DNA of 64,000 nucleotides from Dyella sp. SG609. GTDB lineage: Bacteria > Pseudomonadota > Gammaproteobacteria > Xanthomonadales > Rhodanobacteraceae. Of the stretch, positions 39,024-50,000 are shown piece by piece. The stretch spans positions 590,183 through 654,182 of the forward strand of contig NZ_JAAZQJ010000002.1 in assembly GCF_012275375.1 (NCBI RefSeq). The letters run 5' to 3'. A program made the position numbers and the translations under genes. Position 1 is the stretch's first letter; the number at the start of each line of letters is the position of its first letter. The notes beneath the pieces were generated by a model. It saw only the letters and a program-made list of their open reading frames with translations, was not told the DNA's origin and did not search any database.

Positions 39024-39899
39024 ATGCTCAAAGGCGTCCTCCTCGGCTTCGCCTGCTACGCCGCCTACGCGATCAGCGATGCCTTCGTGAAATCCCTGCA
39101 CGGCGGCCTGCCGGCCTTCGAGGCGGTGTTCTTCGGCGCCGTGCTGATGCTCAGCGCCCTGCCCTTGATCCGGCGGCCGGGGGACCGCTGGATCGAGGTG
39201 TTCCAGGCCCGCAAGCCGTCGCTGTGGTGGATCCGGGCGGTTTCCGGCGCCGTCTGCAATATCACTGCCGTGATCGCCTTTACCGCGCTGCCGATGGCCG
39301 AGGCCTTCGCGTTGATCTTTCTGTTGCCGATCTTCGTCACCCTGCTGTCGGTGCTGTTCCTGAAGGAGCACGTGGGCTGGCGCCGCTGGTCGGCGGTGGT
39401 GGCGGGCTTCCTGGGGGTGCTGGTGGTGCTGCGGCCGGGCTTCCGCGCGCTCGGCGTCGGGCACCTGGCGGCCATGACCTGCGGCCTGTTCGGCGCGGTG
39501 TCGGTGGTGGCGCTGCGCATGGCAGGCGCGCACGAGAAGCGCATCAGCCTGTACGGCGCCGGCGTGATCGGCCCGCTGCTGACGGGCGGCGTGCTGATGC
39601 TGCCGCATTTCGTCTGGCCCGATGCCCATCAATGGCTGCTGCTGGCCGGCTATGGCCTGCTCGCCGGACTGGCCGGCGTGCTGCTGATGCTGGCGACCCA
39701 GCATGCGCCGGCCAACCGGGTGGCGCCGACCCAGTACAGCCAGATGCTATGGGCGATCGGCTTCGGCTATTGGCTGTTCGGCGACCGGCTGGACTGGCCG
39801 ATGCTGATCGGCATCGGGCTGATCCTGGGGTCGGGGCTGTTCACCCTGGTGCGCGAGGAGCGCGTCACGCCGTGGTGGCGGCGAACTAAGCTGGTCTAG
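39024..39899 (+). CDS. DMT-family (EamA) transporter
   Basis: A 291-residue inner-membrane protein with ten predicted helices in two EamA halves. It opens LKGVLLGFACYAAYAISDAFVKSLHGGLPAFEAVFF; the end of each half shows the typical PIFVTLLSVLFLKEHVGWRRWSAVVAGFLGVLVVLRPG and MLWAIGFGYWLFGDRLDWPMLIGIGLILGSG. Members export metabolites such as amino acids or S-adenosylmethionine. Nothing around it points to a substrate. The start ATG at 39024 follows the repeat element closely. Confidence 0.9.
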   Translation: MLKGVLLGFACYAAYAISDAFVKSLHGGLPAFEAVFFGAVLMLSALPLIRRPGDRWIEVFQARKPSLWWIRAVSGAVCNITAVIAFTALPMAEAFALIFLLPIFVTLLSVLFLKEHVGWRRWSAVVAGFLGVLVVLRPGFRALGVGHLAAMTCGLFGAVSVVALRMAGAHEKRISLYGAGVIGPLLTGGVLMLPHFVWPDAHQWLLLAGYGLLAGLAGVLLMLATQHAPANRVAPTQYSQMLWAIGFGYWLFGDRLDWPMLIGIGLILGSGLFTLVREERVTPWWRRTKLV

Positions 39900-39900
39900 T

Positions 39901-39992
39901 TCATATCTCGCGCGGGGGGCCCGCGCTCAGCTTCATATCGCGCGGGAGGCCCGCGCTCAGGCTCATATCGCGCGGGGGGCCCGCGCTCAGCT
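39901..39992. repeat. Three tandem 30-32-bp palindromic units between convergent genes
   Basis: TCATATC(TC)GCGCGGGGGGCCCGCGCTCAGC is repeated three times head to tail at 39901-39932, 39933-39962 and 39963-39992, with one G-to-A change in the middle copy. Each unit holds a perfect 7-bp inverted repeat GCGCGGG/CCCGCGC. The array starts right after the transporter stop and runs into the last codons of the nucleotidase gene. It may act as a bidirectional terminator or barrier. Confidence 0.85.
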
Positions 39993-40916
39993 GTTACTGA
40001 CCCCGTGCGGCACGTGCCCCGCCGCCACGTATCTGCGCGCGGACTCGATATTGGCCGGTGAGTCGTCGAAGAAGATGTCCGCGCCGAAGGCTTCCAGGAA
40101 CGGGCCCTTGTCGCGTCCGCCGAGGAACAGCGCTTCGTCGATACGCACGCCCCAGCGGCGCAGCGTGAGGATCACGCGCTTGTGCGCCGGTGCGGAGCGT
40201 GCGGTGACCAGTGCGGTGCGGATCGGCGAGGTCTCCGCCGGAAACGCCGCCTGCAGCCGATGCACCGCGGTGAGAAAGCCGCGGAACGGCCCGACCGACA
40301 GCGACTCCTCCGCCCGCTCGCGTTCGTTGCGGTGGAATGCATCCAGCCCTTCCTCGCGCGACACCCGCTCGCCTTCGTCGCCGAAGATCACCGCATCGCC
40401 GTCGAAGGCGATGCGCAGCTGCTCGGTCGCACGCGGCGGCGCCACCGACGGCAGGATGGTGGCGGCGGCCACGCCGGCGGCGAGCGCGCGGCCGACGTCC
40501 TCGGCGTTGGCGGACAGGAACAGGTCGGTCTTGAACGGTGCGATGTAGTCCGATGTCGGCGCGCCGCTGGTGAATGCCGCGCGGCTGATGTCCAGGCCGT
40601 AATGCTGGATCGCATTGAAGATGCGCAGCCCCGTATCGCCGGAATTGCGCGACAGCAGGATCACTTCCACCGGAGGCACATTGCCGCCGAGCTTGTTCAG
40701 GCCCAGCAGCTTCTGCACCAACGGGAAGGCCACGCCGGGCTTGAGGATCTCGTTCTCGTGGTCGATCTGGAACGCGCGGTAGGCATCGAGCCCGTCGCGC
40801 TCGAACAGCGCGTGGCTGTCGCCGAGGTCGAACAGCGCGCGCGAGGAAATCGCCACCACCAGGCGGTTGTCGCTGGCGGCTTTCGGATCGTGGGCGTCGG
40901 GGTGCGGGGTGGTCAT
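39987..40916 (-). CDS. 5'-nucleotidase (PF06189 family)
   Basis: About 309 residues. The opening LVVAISSRALFDLGDSHALFERDGLDAYRAFQ and the middle VEVILLSRNSGDTGLRIFNAIQHYGLDISRAAFTSG fit the bacterial cytosolic 5'-nucleotidase family of PF06189; IAFDGDAVIFGDEGERV and ADIFFDDSPANIESAR supply the HAD-like aspartates. It would remove phosphate from nucleoside monophosphates. I use ATG 40916; ATG 40958 would overlap the nadK end by 23 bases and add 14 residues. The gene directly follows nadK on the minus strand. Its last codons overlap the tandem palindromes. Confidence 0.85.
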   Translation of the reverse strand: MTTPHPDAHDPKAASDNRLVVAISSRALFDLGDSHALFERDGLDAYRAFQIDHENEILKPGVAFPLVQKLLGLNKLGGNVPPVEVILLSRNSGDTGLRIFNAIQHYGLDISRAAFTSGAPTSDYIAPFKTDLFLSANAEDVGRALAAGVAAATILPSVAPPRATEQLRIAFDGDAVIFGDEGERVSREEGLDAFHRNERERAEESLSVGPFRGFLTAVHRLQAAFPAETSPIRTALVTARSAPAHKRVILTLRRWGVRIDEALFLGGRDKGPFLEAFGADIFFDDSPANIESARRYVAAGHVPHGVSNS

Positions 40917-40935
40917 GGCGTGATTGTGCACGTGA

Positions 40936-41697
40936 TCAGTCCGGTGCGAACTGCTCATCGAGGATGCGCTGTTCCAGATTGTGCTCCGGATCGAACAGCA
41001 GGCGCACGCCCGGCCCCGCCGACTGCCGCACCGTCACCGAGCGCACGTCGCGCACTTCGTGGAAATCCGCGGTGGCGCTGACCGGCCGTTTGTTCGGATC
41101 GAGCACGCGCAGGCTGACCTGGGTGCGGTGCGGCAGGATCGCCCCGCGCCAGCGGCGCGGGCGGAACGGGCTGATCGGGGTGAGCGCCAGTACATTGGCA
41201 TCGAGCGGCAGGATCGGGCCATGCGCGGAAAGGTTGTAGGCGGTGGAACCGGCTGGCGTGGAAACCAGGATGCCGTCGCACACCAGCGCATCCAGCTTCA
41301 CGGTTTCGTTGAGCTTGATTTCCAGATGCGCGGCCTGGTTGCTCTGGCGCAACAGCGAGACTTCGTTGAAGGCCAGCGCGTGGTGCTTCTCGCCCTTGGC
41401 GCAGACCACGTCCATCTCCAGCGGATACAGCACCGCCGCATGTGCCCGCTCGATGCGCCCGGGCAGATCGTCCACGCGATGCTTGTTCATCAGGAAGCCG
41501 ACGCGGCCGAGCTTCATGCCATACACCGGGATATCCAGCGGCAGATGCGCATGCAAGGTGCGCAGCATGAAGCCATCGCCCCCCAAGGCCACGATCGCCT
41601 GCGCCTGCTCCGGCGGCACCTCGCCGTAACGCTCCACCAGTTTGCGGCGAGCCTGCTGGGCGACCGAGGTTTCGCTGGCGACGAAGGCGTAGGCCAT
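40936..41697 (-). CDS. nadK: NAD kinase
   Basis: A 253-residue enzyme making NADP from NAD and ATP. The catalytic [11 protein letters not shown] motif with the key Asp, the substrate loop [10 protein letters not shown] with the NE pair, and the glycine-rich [26 protein letters not shown] are all present and in the usual order. The protein is slightly shorter than E. coli NadK because the N-terminal domain is trimmed. The ATG at 41697 gives an N-terminus ([10 protein letters not shown]) that fits the family. The operon partner is the 5'-nucleotidase. Confidence 0.95.
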   Translation of the reverse strand: MAYAFVASETSVAQQARRKLVERYGEVPPEQAQAIVALGGDGFMLRTLHAHLPLDIPVYGMKLGRVGFLMNKHRVDDLPGRIERAHAAVLYPLEMDVVCAKGEKHHALAFNEVSLLRQSNQAAHLEIKLNETVKLDALVCDGILVSTPAGSTAYNLSAHGPILPLDANVLALTPISPFRPRRWRGAILPHRTQVSLRVLDPNKRPVSATADFHEVRDVRSVTVRQSAGPGVRLLFDPEHNLEQRILDEQFAPD

Positions 41698-41948
41698 GGG
41701 GGCGTGGGCGGCGGTGGACGGGCCGCCAGTTGAGCCTAGATGGGCGATGGGTGCAAGAGCTGGCGCGGCCAGCGATGGGCCAGTCCTGGTTTTTTCCGGT
41801 TCATTGCCGCCGAGCGGATTTCTACGATGCACATCCCTCATCGCACCCGGCGTGCGTGCGCGAGGTTCCTTCGATGCCCAGCTACCGCCAGGTGTGCGGT
41901 AGGCGTTGGCGCGTGCACGCACATTCGAATCAAGTGGAGATGCTTTAA

Positions 41949-44627
41949 GTGAATACGATCTACAAGGTTGTACGGAATGCTTCGACCGGCAAGTGGGTGG
42001 TGGCATCCGAGCTTGCCCGCTCCCGCGGCAAGAAGCACCAGAAAATCCATCTGACGAAAGCCGCAATCATCAGCATCGGCATGCTCATGGCTGCAGGAAT
42101 GGGTTCGAGCGCGACCGCCGGTACGACGAACACTCTTTTCGTCAACGACGGGACTGACACCGGCTGTGGCGCTTTCAATGAATCTTCCGGAACCCAGGTT
42201 GGCTCCACCAGTGGCGGAAATGCACCTTGCTCGGTTCAAAGCATCGCTGAACTCAAAGCCACCGGCGCAGCCGCCGGTACGGTGGTCATCAATGGCTATG
42301 GCACGTTCATCAACGGCAAACTATCGATTGACGGCGTGTTCGACCTGAACTCGCACAAGATCACCTCACTCTCGGCCGGCACGAATGCCTCCGACGCGGT
42401 GAACCTGAGCCAGCTATCGCCAGTGGTTAATGCCCTCGGCGGCGGCGCCAAGATCGATGCCACCACTGGCGTGGTAACCGGTCCGACCTACAATCTGACC
42501 AATGGCGGCACGCAGACCACGGTGGGTGGTGCGCTGACTGGCTTGGACAACGCCATCACCACAATCAACAGAAACTACAAAGTCAACTCTTATCCCAACA
42601 CGGCTGATGCGATCGCCACCGGCACCGGTGCCATTGCGATAGGCGGCGGGGCGATCTCGGGTAAGGAAACGGGCACCGTGGACTCCATTGCCATTGGCCT
42701 TAAAGCCAAGGCAGATGCGAACAACGCCATTGCGCTGGGTCGACTGGCGCAAGCCAGCGGAGCGCACTCGTCGGCTCTTTCCGACAGCGCCAAGGCTCTC
42801 AGCGACGACTCGCTGGCAGTTGGTTACAGCGCCTCTGTGGCCGCCACAGCCACAGGCGGCACCGCGCTGGGTGCTAATGCGTCGGTCGGTGAGAACGCTA
42901 CCGGTTCGGTGGCACTCGGCAAGGATTCGACCGCCACCGAAGCCAACACCATCTCCGTCGGCAACAGCACCACCAAGCGCAAGATCGTCAACGTCGCCGC
43001 CGGCACGCTGTCGGAGACCAGCAACGAAGTGGTGATCGGCTCGCAGCTCTACGCCACCAACCAGAACGTCACCACCAACGCCAACAACATCAGCGCCCTG
43101 CAGAGCCAGATCAACAACGGCTCGGTCGGCCTGGTGCAGCAGAACGCCACCACCAAGAAGATCACGGTCGCATCGGAGGTCGAAGGCGATACCGTGGACT
43201 TCTCCGGCAAGAAGGCTGGCGCCGCGATCTCACGCAAGCTCACCGGCCTGAGCAATGGCGAGTTGTCCAGTACCAGCACGGATGCCGTGACGGGTGCGCA
43301 GCTGTACGCCACCAATCAGAACGTGACTGCCAACAGCAGCGCTATCGCGTCCAATACGAGCAACATCAGTTCGCTGCAGACCCAGATCAACGACGGTTCG
43401 ATCGGCCTGGTCAAGCAGGACGCCACTACCCAGGCGATCACCGTTGGCGCGGCGGGCGGCGGTACCAGCATCAACTTCGCCGGCAGCGCCGGCGGCCGCG
43501 TGCTCACGGGCATCGCCAACGGCACGGCCGACAGCGATGCGGTGACCATCGCGCAGTTGAAGGCCGCCGGCCTGGTCGACGGCAACGGCAAGTCGCTGCT
43601 GGCGCTGGTCTACGACGACCTGACCATGGGCAGCGCCATGCTCGGCGGCAGCAAGGGTACGGTGATCCGCAACCTGGCCAACGGCTCGGTGGCGCACGGC
43701 AGCATGGAGGCGATCAACGGCGGCCAGCTGTTCGACTTCCAGCAGGACGTGCAGAACCAGATGAATGCGCTCAACGGGCAGATCAATGCGCTCAACGACC
43801 AGGTGAGCCATATCCAGGAAGGCATCAACAACGGCTCGATCGGCGGCACCGGCACCGGCGGCGACAGCGCCTCGCTGGGCGTGGGCGCCAATGCGTCCGG
43901 CGATCACAGCACGGCGGTGGGCACGGGCTCGAACGCGTCCGGCGCCGGCAGCACGGCCACCGGCGCGGGCTCCAGCGCCTCCGGCGACAACAGCACGGCC
44001 AATGGCGCCAACGCCATCGCCTCGGGCGGCAACAGCACCGCCAATGGCAACGGCGCGCAGGCCACCGGCAACGACAGCACGGCCAGCGGCGCTCATGCCA
44101 TCGCCTCGGGCGAGGGCTCGACCGCCAACGGCACTAATGCAGTGGCTTCCGGCAACAACAGCACGGCGCTGGGCTCCAACAGCAGCGCCACCGGCAGCAA
44201 CTCGGTGGCCCTGGGCGCCAATTCCAGCGCCGACCGCGACAACACCGTGTCGGTCGGCTCGGAAGGCAACGAACGCCAGATCACCAATGTGGCCGCCGGC
44301 ACCCAGGCTACCGACGCCGCCAACTGGGGCCAGGTGCAGGACGCCGTGCACGGCGTGCAGGACTGGGCGACCCGCCGCTTCGAGCAGGTCGACGGCCGCA
44401 TCGACCGCATGGGTGCGATGGGCGCCGCCTATTCGCAGATGGCCTTCAGCGCGACGGGTGTGAACACGCCCAACCGCGTCGGTGTGGGCGTAGGCATGCA
44501 GGGTGGCAAGTCGGCGGTGGCGCTGGGTGTGTCGCACCAGTTCTCGCCGAACGTCAACGTGTCCTTCGGCGGTTCGGCCTCCGGCAAGGAGGCCTCGGTA
44601 GGCGCCGGCATGGCGATCGGCTGGTAA
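41949..44627 (+). CDS. Trimeric autotransporter adhesin (YadA-like), first copy
   Basis: An 892-residue type Vc secreted adhesin starting with GTG (GGAG nine bases before). [29 protein letters not shown] is a full ESPR extended signal peptide. A signal core follows, ending ATAGT. Head repeats of the xxAxGxxSxAxG type stand at about residues 245-330, then neck motifs ([29 protein letters not shown]) and a coiled-coil stalk. A second head-like block with many ASGxxSTAxG repeats lies at about 640-770, close to the C-terminal anchor, which is YadA-type ([16 protein letters not shown] ... GAGMAIGW). The protein should form trimers on the surface and bind host or other surfaces. Confidence 0.93.
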   Translation: MNTIYKVVRNASTGKWVVASELARSRGKKHQKIHLTKAAIISIGMLMAAGMGSSATAGTTNTLFVNDGTDTGCGAFNESSGTQVGSTSGGNAPCSVQSIAELKATGAAAGTVVINGYGTFINGKLSIDGVFDLNSHKITSLSAGTNASDAVNLSQLSPVVNALGGGAKIDATTGVVTGPTYNLTNGGTQTTVGGALTGLDNAITTINRNYKVNSYPNTADAIATGTGAIAIGGGAISGKETGTVDSIAIGLKAKADANNAIALGRLAQASGAHSSALSDSAKALSDDSLAVGYSASVAATATGGTALGANASVGENATGSVALGKDSTATEANTISVGNSTTKRKIVNVAAGTLSETSNEVVIGSQLYATNQNVTTNANNISALQSQINNGSVGLVQQNATTKKITVASEVEGDTVDFSGKKAGAAISRKLTGLSNGELSSTSTDAVTGAQLYATNQNVTANSSAIASNTSNISSLQTQINDGSIGLVKQDATTQAITVGAAGGGTSINFAGSAGGRVLTGIANGTADSDAVTIAQLKAAGLVDGNGKSLLALVYDDLTMGSAMLGGSKGTVIRNLANGSVAHGSMEAINGGQLFDFQQDVQNQMNALNGQINALNDQVSHIQEGINNGSIGGTGTGGDSASLGVGANASGDHSTAVGTGSNASGAGSTATGAGSSASGDNSTANGANAIASGGNSTANGNGAQATGNDSTASGAHAIASGEGSTANGTNAVASGNNSTALGSNSSATGSNSVALGANSSADRDNTVSVGSEGNERQITNVAAGTQATDAANWGQVQDAVHGVQDWATRRFEQVDGRIDRMGAMGAAYSQMAFSATGVNTPNRVGVGVGMQGGKSAVALGVSHQFSPNVNVSFGGSASGKEASVGAGMAIGW

Positions 44628-44978
44628 GCAGCAGCAAGCGAGGGCAGTCCCTTGGGCCGGCATCGAAAGATGCCGGCCTTTTTTTTGCGTCCGGCATTCG
44701 GCGGTTATCCGTTTGGCTCCATTCCGGTACGCGCGCGGGCGGTTCTGCGAATGGCGCGACCACCGTCACCGCCGTCAGCCGGCGCACGGACGAGCATGGC
44801 CACGCTGCTGCCGACTGGGCAGGGGACATGCCACTCGTGGGGGCAAGACACGAGGAAGCGAACATGGCCAGCGGCAGCAGCGCTTATCGCGAACAACCCG
44901 TCGCCCGGCGCCTTGCGCCCGCGCGGCGGCGTTGCGCGCCTTCTCCAAGCACCGTTCACCTACTCGCAAGCGCTACCC
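44628..44978. other. Gap between the two adhesin genes
   Basis: These 351 bases carry a strong terminator at 44655-44686 and otherwise only leader sequence for the second adhesin. The frame of that gene is open back to 44652, but its upstream residues look random and lack a signal peptide, so I see no additional gene. Confidence 0.5.
44655..44686 (+). terminator. Rho-independent terminator after the first adhesin
   Basis: GGCCGGCATC / GATGCCGGCC closes a GAAA tetraloop and is followed by eight T's. The same GCCGGCATC/GATGCCGGC core reappears after the second adhesin. Confidence 0.93.
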
Positions 44979-46958
44979 ATGAGTCCCAGATACCCGATCC
45001 GCCTCAACCGGCACGGCACGCCATGCGTGCATGCCACGCGCCATACCGGCCGCGGTGCCGCCAGACGCCCGGGCCAAGGCGGCGACCTGCTCGCCGTCGG
45101 CTTCGGCGCCCTGGCTTTATGCGTCACCATCCAGATCCGCGCCAACGTGCTCGAAATCTGCGACGGCAACACCGCCACCACCATCACCGCAGGTTCCACC
45201 GCGAAAGTCGGCAAATGCAACGCACAGGGAAAGAACGGCACCACCTTCCTGCTCGCCAGCAACGGCGATGGCGCGGCGGTGCACGGCCATGACAACGGCA
45301 CGCTGACCCTGCGCGGCAACAACGGCGTGCAGATCCACGGCCAGGCCTCGCTCAACGGCAACAAACTCACCAGCCTCGCGGCCGGCACCGCCGACGCCGA
45401 CGCGGTGAACTTCGGCCAGTTGCGGCCGTTGCAGGATTCGCTGAAACAAGCGAGCGGCACGCTGGGAACCTTGGAGAAAAACCTCGGCGCCGCCAGCAGC
45501 AGCATCGCCAGCCTCAGCACCGGCCTCGATGGCGCCAACAAGCATATCGCCGGACTCAAGAGCGGCCTCGATACCAGCAACAGCAGCATCGCCAGGCTCA
45601 GCGGCAACCTCGACACCGCCAACAGCCACCTGGCCGGCCTCAATAGCAGGCTGGACACCAGCAACGGCAACATCGCCAGGCTCAGCAGCCACCTCGACAC
45701 CGCCAACAACGATCTGGTGAATCTGAAGAGCGGCCTCGCCACAGCCAGCAGCAGCATCGCCAGGCTCGACAGCGATCTGGGCGCGAGCAACGCCCATATC
45801 ACCCGCTTGCTTGGCGTACTCGGCGGCGGCGCCACGGTCGATGCCGCCGGCAACGTGGTGCAGCCCATCTACAGGATCCAGGGCCGCGAGCACACCGGCG
45901 TGGATGGCGCGTTGAATGCGCTCGACGCCGGCCTGGATAACGCCAACGCCCATATCGCCAGGCTCGACGGCGGCTTGGGCAACGGCTCCGCCGGCCTGCT
46001 GCGGCAGGCCGCGCCAGGCGAGGACATCATGCTGGCCAAGGATCTCGATGGCGAACGCCTGAATATCGCCGGCAGTTTCGACGATGCGACCGCGGGCGGC
46101 GGCACGGTGAAGAAGATCAAGGACCGCCGCCTCACCGGACTCGCCGCCGGCAGCGCCGACAACGACGCGGTGAATCTCGGGCAGCTCAAGGACAGCGGTC
46201 TGTTCGATCGCGATGGCACCGCGCGCCACGCCGTGATCTACGACGGTGCGGACAAGGCGACGGTGAGCCTCGGCGGCAGCGGCGGCACCGTGCTGGCCAA
46301 TGTCGCTCCCGGCCTGATCGCCGCCGGCAGCACGCAGGCGGTCAATGGCGGACAGCTCCACACGCTGCGCGAAGACCTGCAAGGCCAGCTGCATGGACTG
46401 GACGGACGCGTCGGCCAGCTGGAAACATCCGGTGCCGGTACCGGCCATCACGACGACACGTCCCGCACCGCCAACGACACCGCGACAGCCGCTCCGGCCA
46501 AGAGCCAGAACGACAACGCCAACCATCGCGCGGAAACAGGCACCGCCAGCCACACCGTGGCGGACCGCGGGCACACGGCATCGTCAACTCCGGCAGCGCA
46601 ACCCCGCCCGATCGCCCACGTCGCCCCCGGCACCGCACGCACCGACGCCGCCAACTGGGGCCAGGTGCAGGATGCCATCGGCGACGTGCGGCACTGGACC
46701 CGCCGCCGCTTCGCGCAGATGGATCGCCGCATCGCCGGCATGGGCGCGATGGGTGCGGCGATGGCGCAGATGGCGTTCAGTGCGCAGGGCCTGGCGAAGG
46801 CCAACCGCGTGGCCGTGGGCGTGGGCAGGCAAGGCAGCCGCTCCGCCGTGGCGCTCGGCTATTCGCACCAGCTGCATGCGAATCTCAACCTGTCGCTGGG
46901 CGGCGCGGCAAACGGCGACGACACCTCGATGGGTGCCGGCCTCGCACTGGGCTGGTAA
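44979..46958 (+). CDS. Trimeric autotransporter adhesin-like protein, second copy, without ESPR or head domain
   Basis: About 659 residues from ATG 44979. The anchor is the same YadA type as its neighbour (WTRRRFAQMDRRIAGMGAMGAAMAQMAFSA ... GAGLALGW), and neck motifs (LTSLAAGTADADAVNFGQL; RRLTGLAAGSADNDAVNLGQL) are present. The N-terminus differs: a basic stretch with one weak hydrophobic segment (LLAVGFGALALCVTIQI), no ESPR. Residues 180-277 are seven exact 14-residue coiled-coil units. There is no YadA head. It may be a stalk-only spacer or co-adhesin, or its export may be impaired. It probably arose by duplication of the first gene. Confidence 0.85.
   Translation: MSPRYPIRLNRHGTPCVHATRHTGRGAARRPGQGGDLLAVGFGALALCVTIQIRANVLEICDGNTATTITAGSTAKVGKCNAQGKNGTTFLLASNGDGAAVHGHDNGTLTLRGNNGVQIHGQASLNGNKLTSLAAGTADADAVNFGQLRPLQDSLKQASGTLGTLEKNLGAASSSIASLSTGLDGANKHIAGLKSGLDTSNSSIARLSGNLDTANSHLAGLNSRLDTSNGNIARLSSHLDTANNDLVNLKSGLATASSSIARLDSDLGASNAHITRLLGVLGGGATVDAAGNVVQPIYRIQGREHTGVDGALNALDAGLDNANAHIARLDGGLGNGSAGLLRQAAPGEDIMLAKDLDGERLNIAGSFDDATAGGGTVKKIKDRRLTGLAAGSADNDAVNLGQLKDSGLFDRDGTARHAVIYDGADKATVSLGGSGGTVLANVAPGLIAAGSTQAVNGGQLHTLREDLQGQLHGLDGRVGQLETSGAGTGHHDDTSRTANDTATAAPAKSQNDNANHRAETGTASHTVADRGHTASSTPAAQPRPIAHVAPGTARTDAANWGQVQDAIGDVRHWTRRRFAQMDRRIAGMGAMGAAMAQMAFSAQGLAKANRVAVGVGRQGSRSAVALGYSHQLHANLNLSLGGAANGDDTSMGAGLALGW
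45516..45809 (+). repeat. Seven tandem 42-bp coding repeats (14-residue coiled-coil units)
   Basis: Units follow the pattern (S/K)xxLDTxNxxIARL: STGLDGANKHIAGL, KSGLDTSNSSIARL, SGNLDTANSHLAGL, NSRLDTSNGNIARL, SSHLDTANNDLVNL, KSGLATASSSIARL and DSDLGASNAHITRL. Fourteen residues are two heptads, so the array extends a trimeric coiled coil by about 98 residues. Confidence 0.9.
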
Positions 46959-46976
46959 GCGCGGCCCGCCAAAAAG

Positions 46977-47004
46977 AAGGCCGGCATCCGCGGATGCCGG
47001 CCTT
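46977..47004. terminator. Perfect palindrome between second adhesin and glutamate dehydrogenase
   Basis: AAGGCCGGCATCCG followed directly by its complement forms a 14-bp arm palindrome with no loop, 18 bases after the adhesin stop and 50 before the end of the convergent gene. It probably ends transcripts from both sides, although T-runs are weak. Confidence 0.7.
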
Positions 47005-47054
47005 CCCGTTCAACGCTTCCGCATGGGCGCGGAAGCCTTCGCAGCCACTACCGC

Positions 47055-50000
47055 TTACGCGCTCACCGGCACCGCGGCCAGCTGCGCCAGGCGGCGCACC
47101 GCCACCGAGGCGATCGGATAATCCGCGTTCTGCGTGAGGATCTCCGCCAGCATGTTGCGCGTGTACTTCAGCGTCGCATCGTCGCGCTGCAGCCATGCCT
47201 GCACCGGCGAGACGTCCTTGGCCTGGCCGGCGAGCGCCAGCACCTGCAGGGCCAGCGCGCGATGCTGGTGGTTGAGCTCATCCAGCAGCGAACCGCGGGC
47301 CTGCGCATGCCAGTGGCCTTCCACCGGCAGCGCCTCGATCTGGCTGCGCAGCCATTCCAGGTCCAGCGCCTCGCCCAGCTCGTAGAACACGCCGGCCACC
47401 TTGTCCACCGGCTGGCCGCTCTGCTGCGCCACTTCGACCATGTCGAGCATGGCGCGCAGCTCGGGGATGCGCGCCATGCGCACCGACAAGCCGGTGGGAA
47501 GACCTAAGCCTTCCCATTTCTCCTGGCTGGTGCCGAAGTCGGCCTTGCCGGTGGGCGTCAGTGCGTCGGGCACCGCTTCGTACAGCGCGGCGACGCCGGC
47601 CTGGTAGCGGTCGACGTTCGCGGCGATTTCCAGCGTGCCGCCCGGACGGCTCAGCAGCCAGCGGGTGAGATGGCGCAGCAGCGACCAGATCTGCATGACG
47701 GCGTCGAGCTGGGTCTCCTCCGCCACCTTGCTGTCCAGCGCCTCGATCTCCGCCCACAGGTCGCGCGCGCCGAGAATCTCGCGGGCCGCCGTATAGGCCT
47801 TGGCGATCGCCGCCGGGCCGTGGCCGGTGTCTTCCTGCATGCGCATCATGAAGGTGGCGCCCATGCGGTTGATCGTCGAGTTGGTCACCGCGGTGGCGAT
47901 GATCTCGCGCTTCAGGCGATGGCGCTGCATGTGCTCGGCGTACTTCTCGTGCAGCGGCTCGGGGAAGTAGCGCACCAGCTCCTTGGAGAGGTACGGGTCT
48001 TCCGGCACGTCCGAGTCGAGCAGCTGCTGGAACAGCTTGATCTTGTCGTACGACAGCAGCACCGACAGCTCCGGACGCGTCATGCCCTGGCCGCGCGTCT
48101 TGCGCTCGGTCAGCTCCGCCTCGCTGGGCAGGTTCTCGACCTGGCGGTCGAGCAGGCCCTCGCCTTCCAGGATGCGGATGAAGTGGGCCATCGAACCCAG
48201 GCGGCGCACCGACTGGCGCTCCATCAGGGTGATCGCCTGGTTCTGGCGGTAGTTGTCCCACAGCACCAGCTGGCCGACCTCGTCGGTCATCGCGGCCAGC
48301 TGCTGGTTGCGCGCGGCGGTGTCCAGCTCGCCGCGCTGCACGGCGTCGTCGAGCAGGATCTTGATGTTCACCTCGTGGTCGGAGGTGTCCACGCCGGCGG
48401 AGTTGTCGATGAAGTCGGTGTTGAGCAGCACGCCGTGCTGGGCGGCTTCGATGCGGCCCTTCTGGGTGAAGCCCAGGTTGCCGCCCTCGCCCACCACCTT
48501 GCAGCGCAGCTCGCCGCCGTTGACGCGCAGCGCGTTGTTGGCGCGGTCGCCGGCGTCGGCATGGCTCTCGCTGCTGGCCTTGACGTAGGTGCCGATGCCG
48601 CCGTTCCAGAGCAGGTCCACCGGCGCCTTGAGGATGGCGTTGAGCAGCTCGTTCGGCGCCATCTGCGTGACGTCGCCCTTGATGCCCAGCGCGGCGCGCA
48701 CTTCCGGCGACACCGGCACGGCCTTGAGCGTGCGCGGATAGATGCCGCCGCCGGCGGAGATCAGCGACTTGTCGTAATCCTCCCAGCTCGAACGCGGCAG
48801 CTTGAACATGCGCTCGCGCTCGACGAAGGAACGCTCCGCGTCCGGGTTCGGGTCCAGGAAGATATGGCGATGGTCGAACGCGGCCAGCAGGCGGATATGG
48901 CGCGACAGCAGCATGCCGTTGCCGAATACGTCGCCGGACATGTCGCCGATGCCCACGCAGCTGAAGTCCTGCGTCTGGCTGTCGCGGCCCAGCGCGCGGA
49001 AGTGGCGCTTGACCGACTCCCAGGCGCCCTTGGCGGTGATGCCCATGCCCTTGTGGTCATAGCCGTTGGAGCCGCCGGAGGCGAACGCGTCGCCCAGCCA
49101 GAAGCCGTGCTCCAGCGAGATGGCGTTGGCGATGTCGGAGAACGTCGCCGTGCCCTTGTCGGCCGCCACCACCAGGTAGGGGTCGTCCGCGTCGTGGCGC
49201 ACCACGTCGTGCGGCGGCACCACCTTGCCTTCGACCAGGTTGTCGGTGATGTCGAGCAGGCCGCTGATGAACATGCGGTAGCAGGCGATGCCCTCGGCCA
49301 GCTGCGCATCGCGGTCGCCGCCGGCCGGCGGACGCTTCACCACGAAGCCGCCCTTCGAACCCACCGGCACGATCACGGTGTTCTTCACCATCTGCGCCTT
49401 GACCAGGCCCAGCACCTCGGTGCGGAAATCCTCGCGGCGGTCGGACCAGCGCAGGCCGCCGCGCGCCACCGCGCCGAAGCGCAGGTGGATGCCTTCCACG
49501 CGCGGCGCCGACACGAAGATCTCGCGGTACGGCACCGGCTTGGGCAGGTCGGGCACGCGGTGCGAATCGAACTTGAAGCTGATGTAGCCGCGGTGCGCGC
49601 CTTCCCACTGCTGGAAGAAGCTGGTGCGCAGGGTGGCGCGGATCAGCGCCATGAAGCTGCGCAGGATGCGGTCGTCGTCCAGGCTGGAGACGTTCTCCAG
49701 CAGCACGCCGATGGTTTCCTCGATCACCTTGATCTGCTCGGCGCGCGGCTGTGCCAACGCCCCGACCAGGCCGTCGATCAGGGCCGGATGCGCGTGGCGC
49801 ACGCTTTCCGGGATCAGCGCCTGCATCTCGCCGGCCAGCGCGGCCTGCGCGTTCTTAAGTTCCAGCGCTTCCAGCGCCTCGCGGCGCGGATCGAACTTGG
49901 CCAGGAACAGCTCCACCAGCAGGCCGGCGATGGCCGGATAGCGGTTGAAGGCGTCTTCCATGTAGTTCTGCGAGAACGCCACGCCGGTCTGCAGCAGGTA

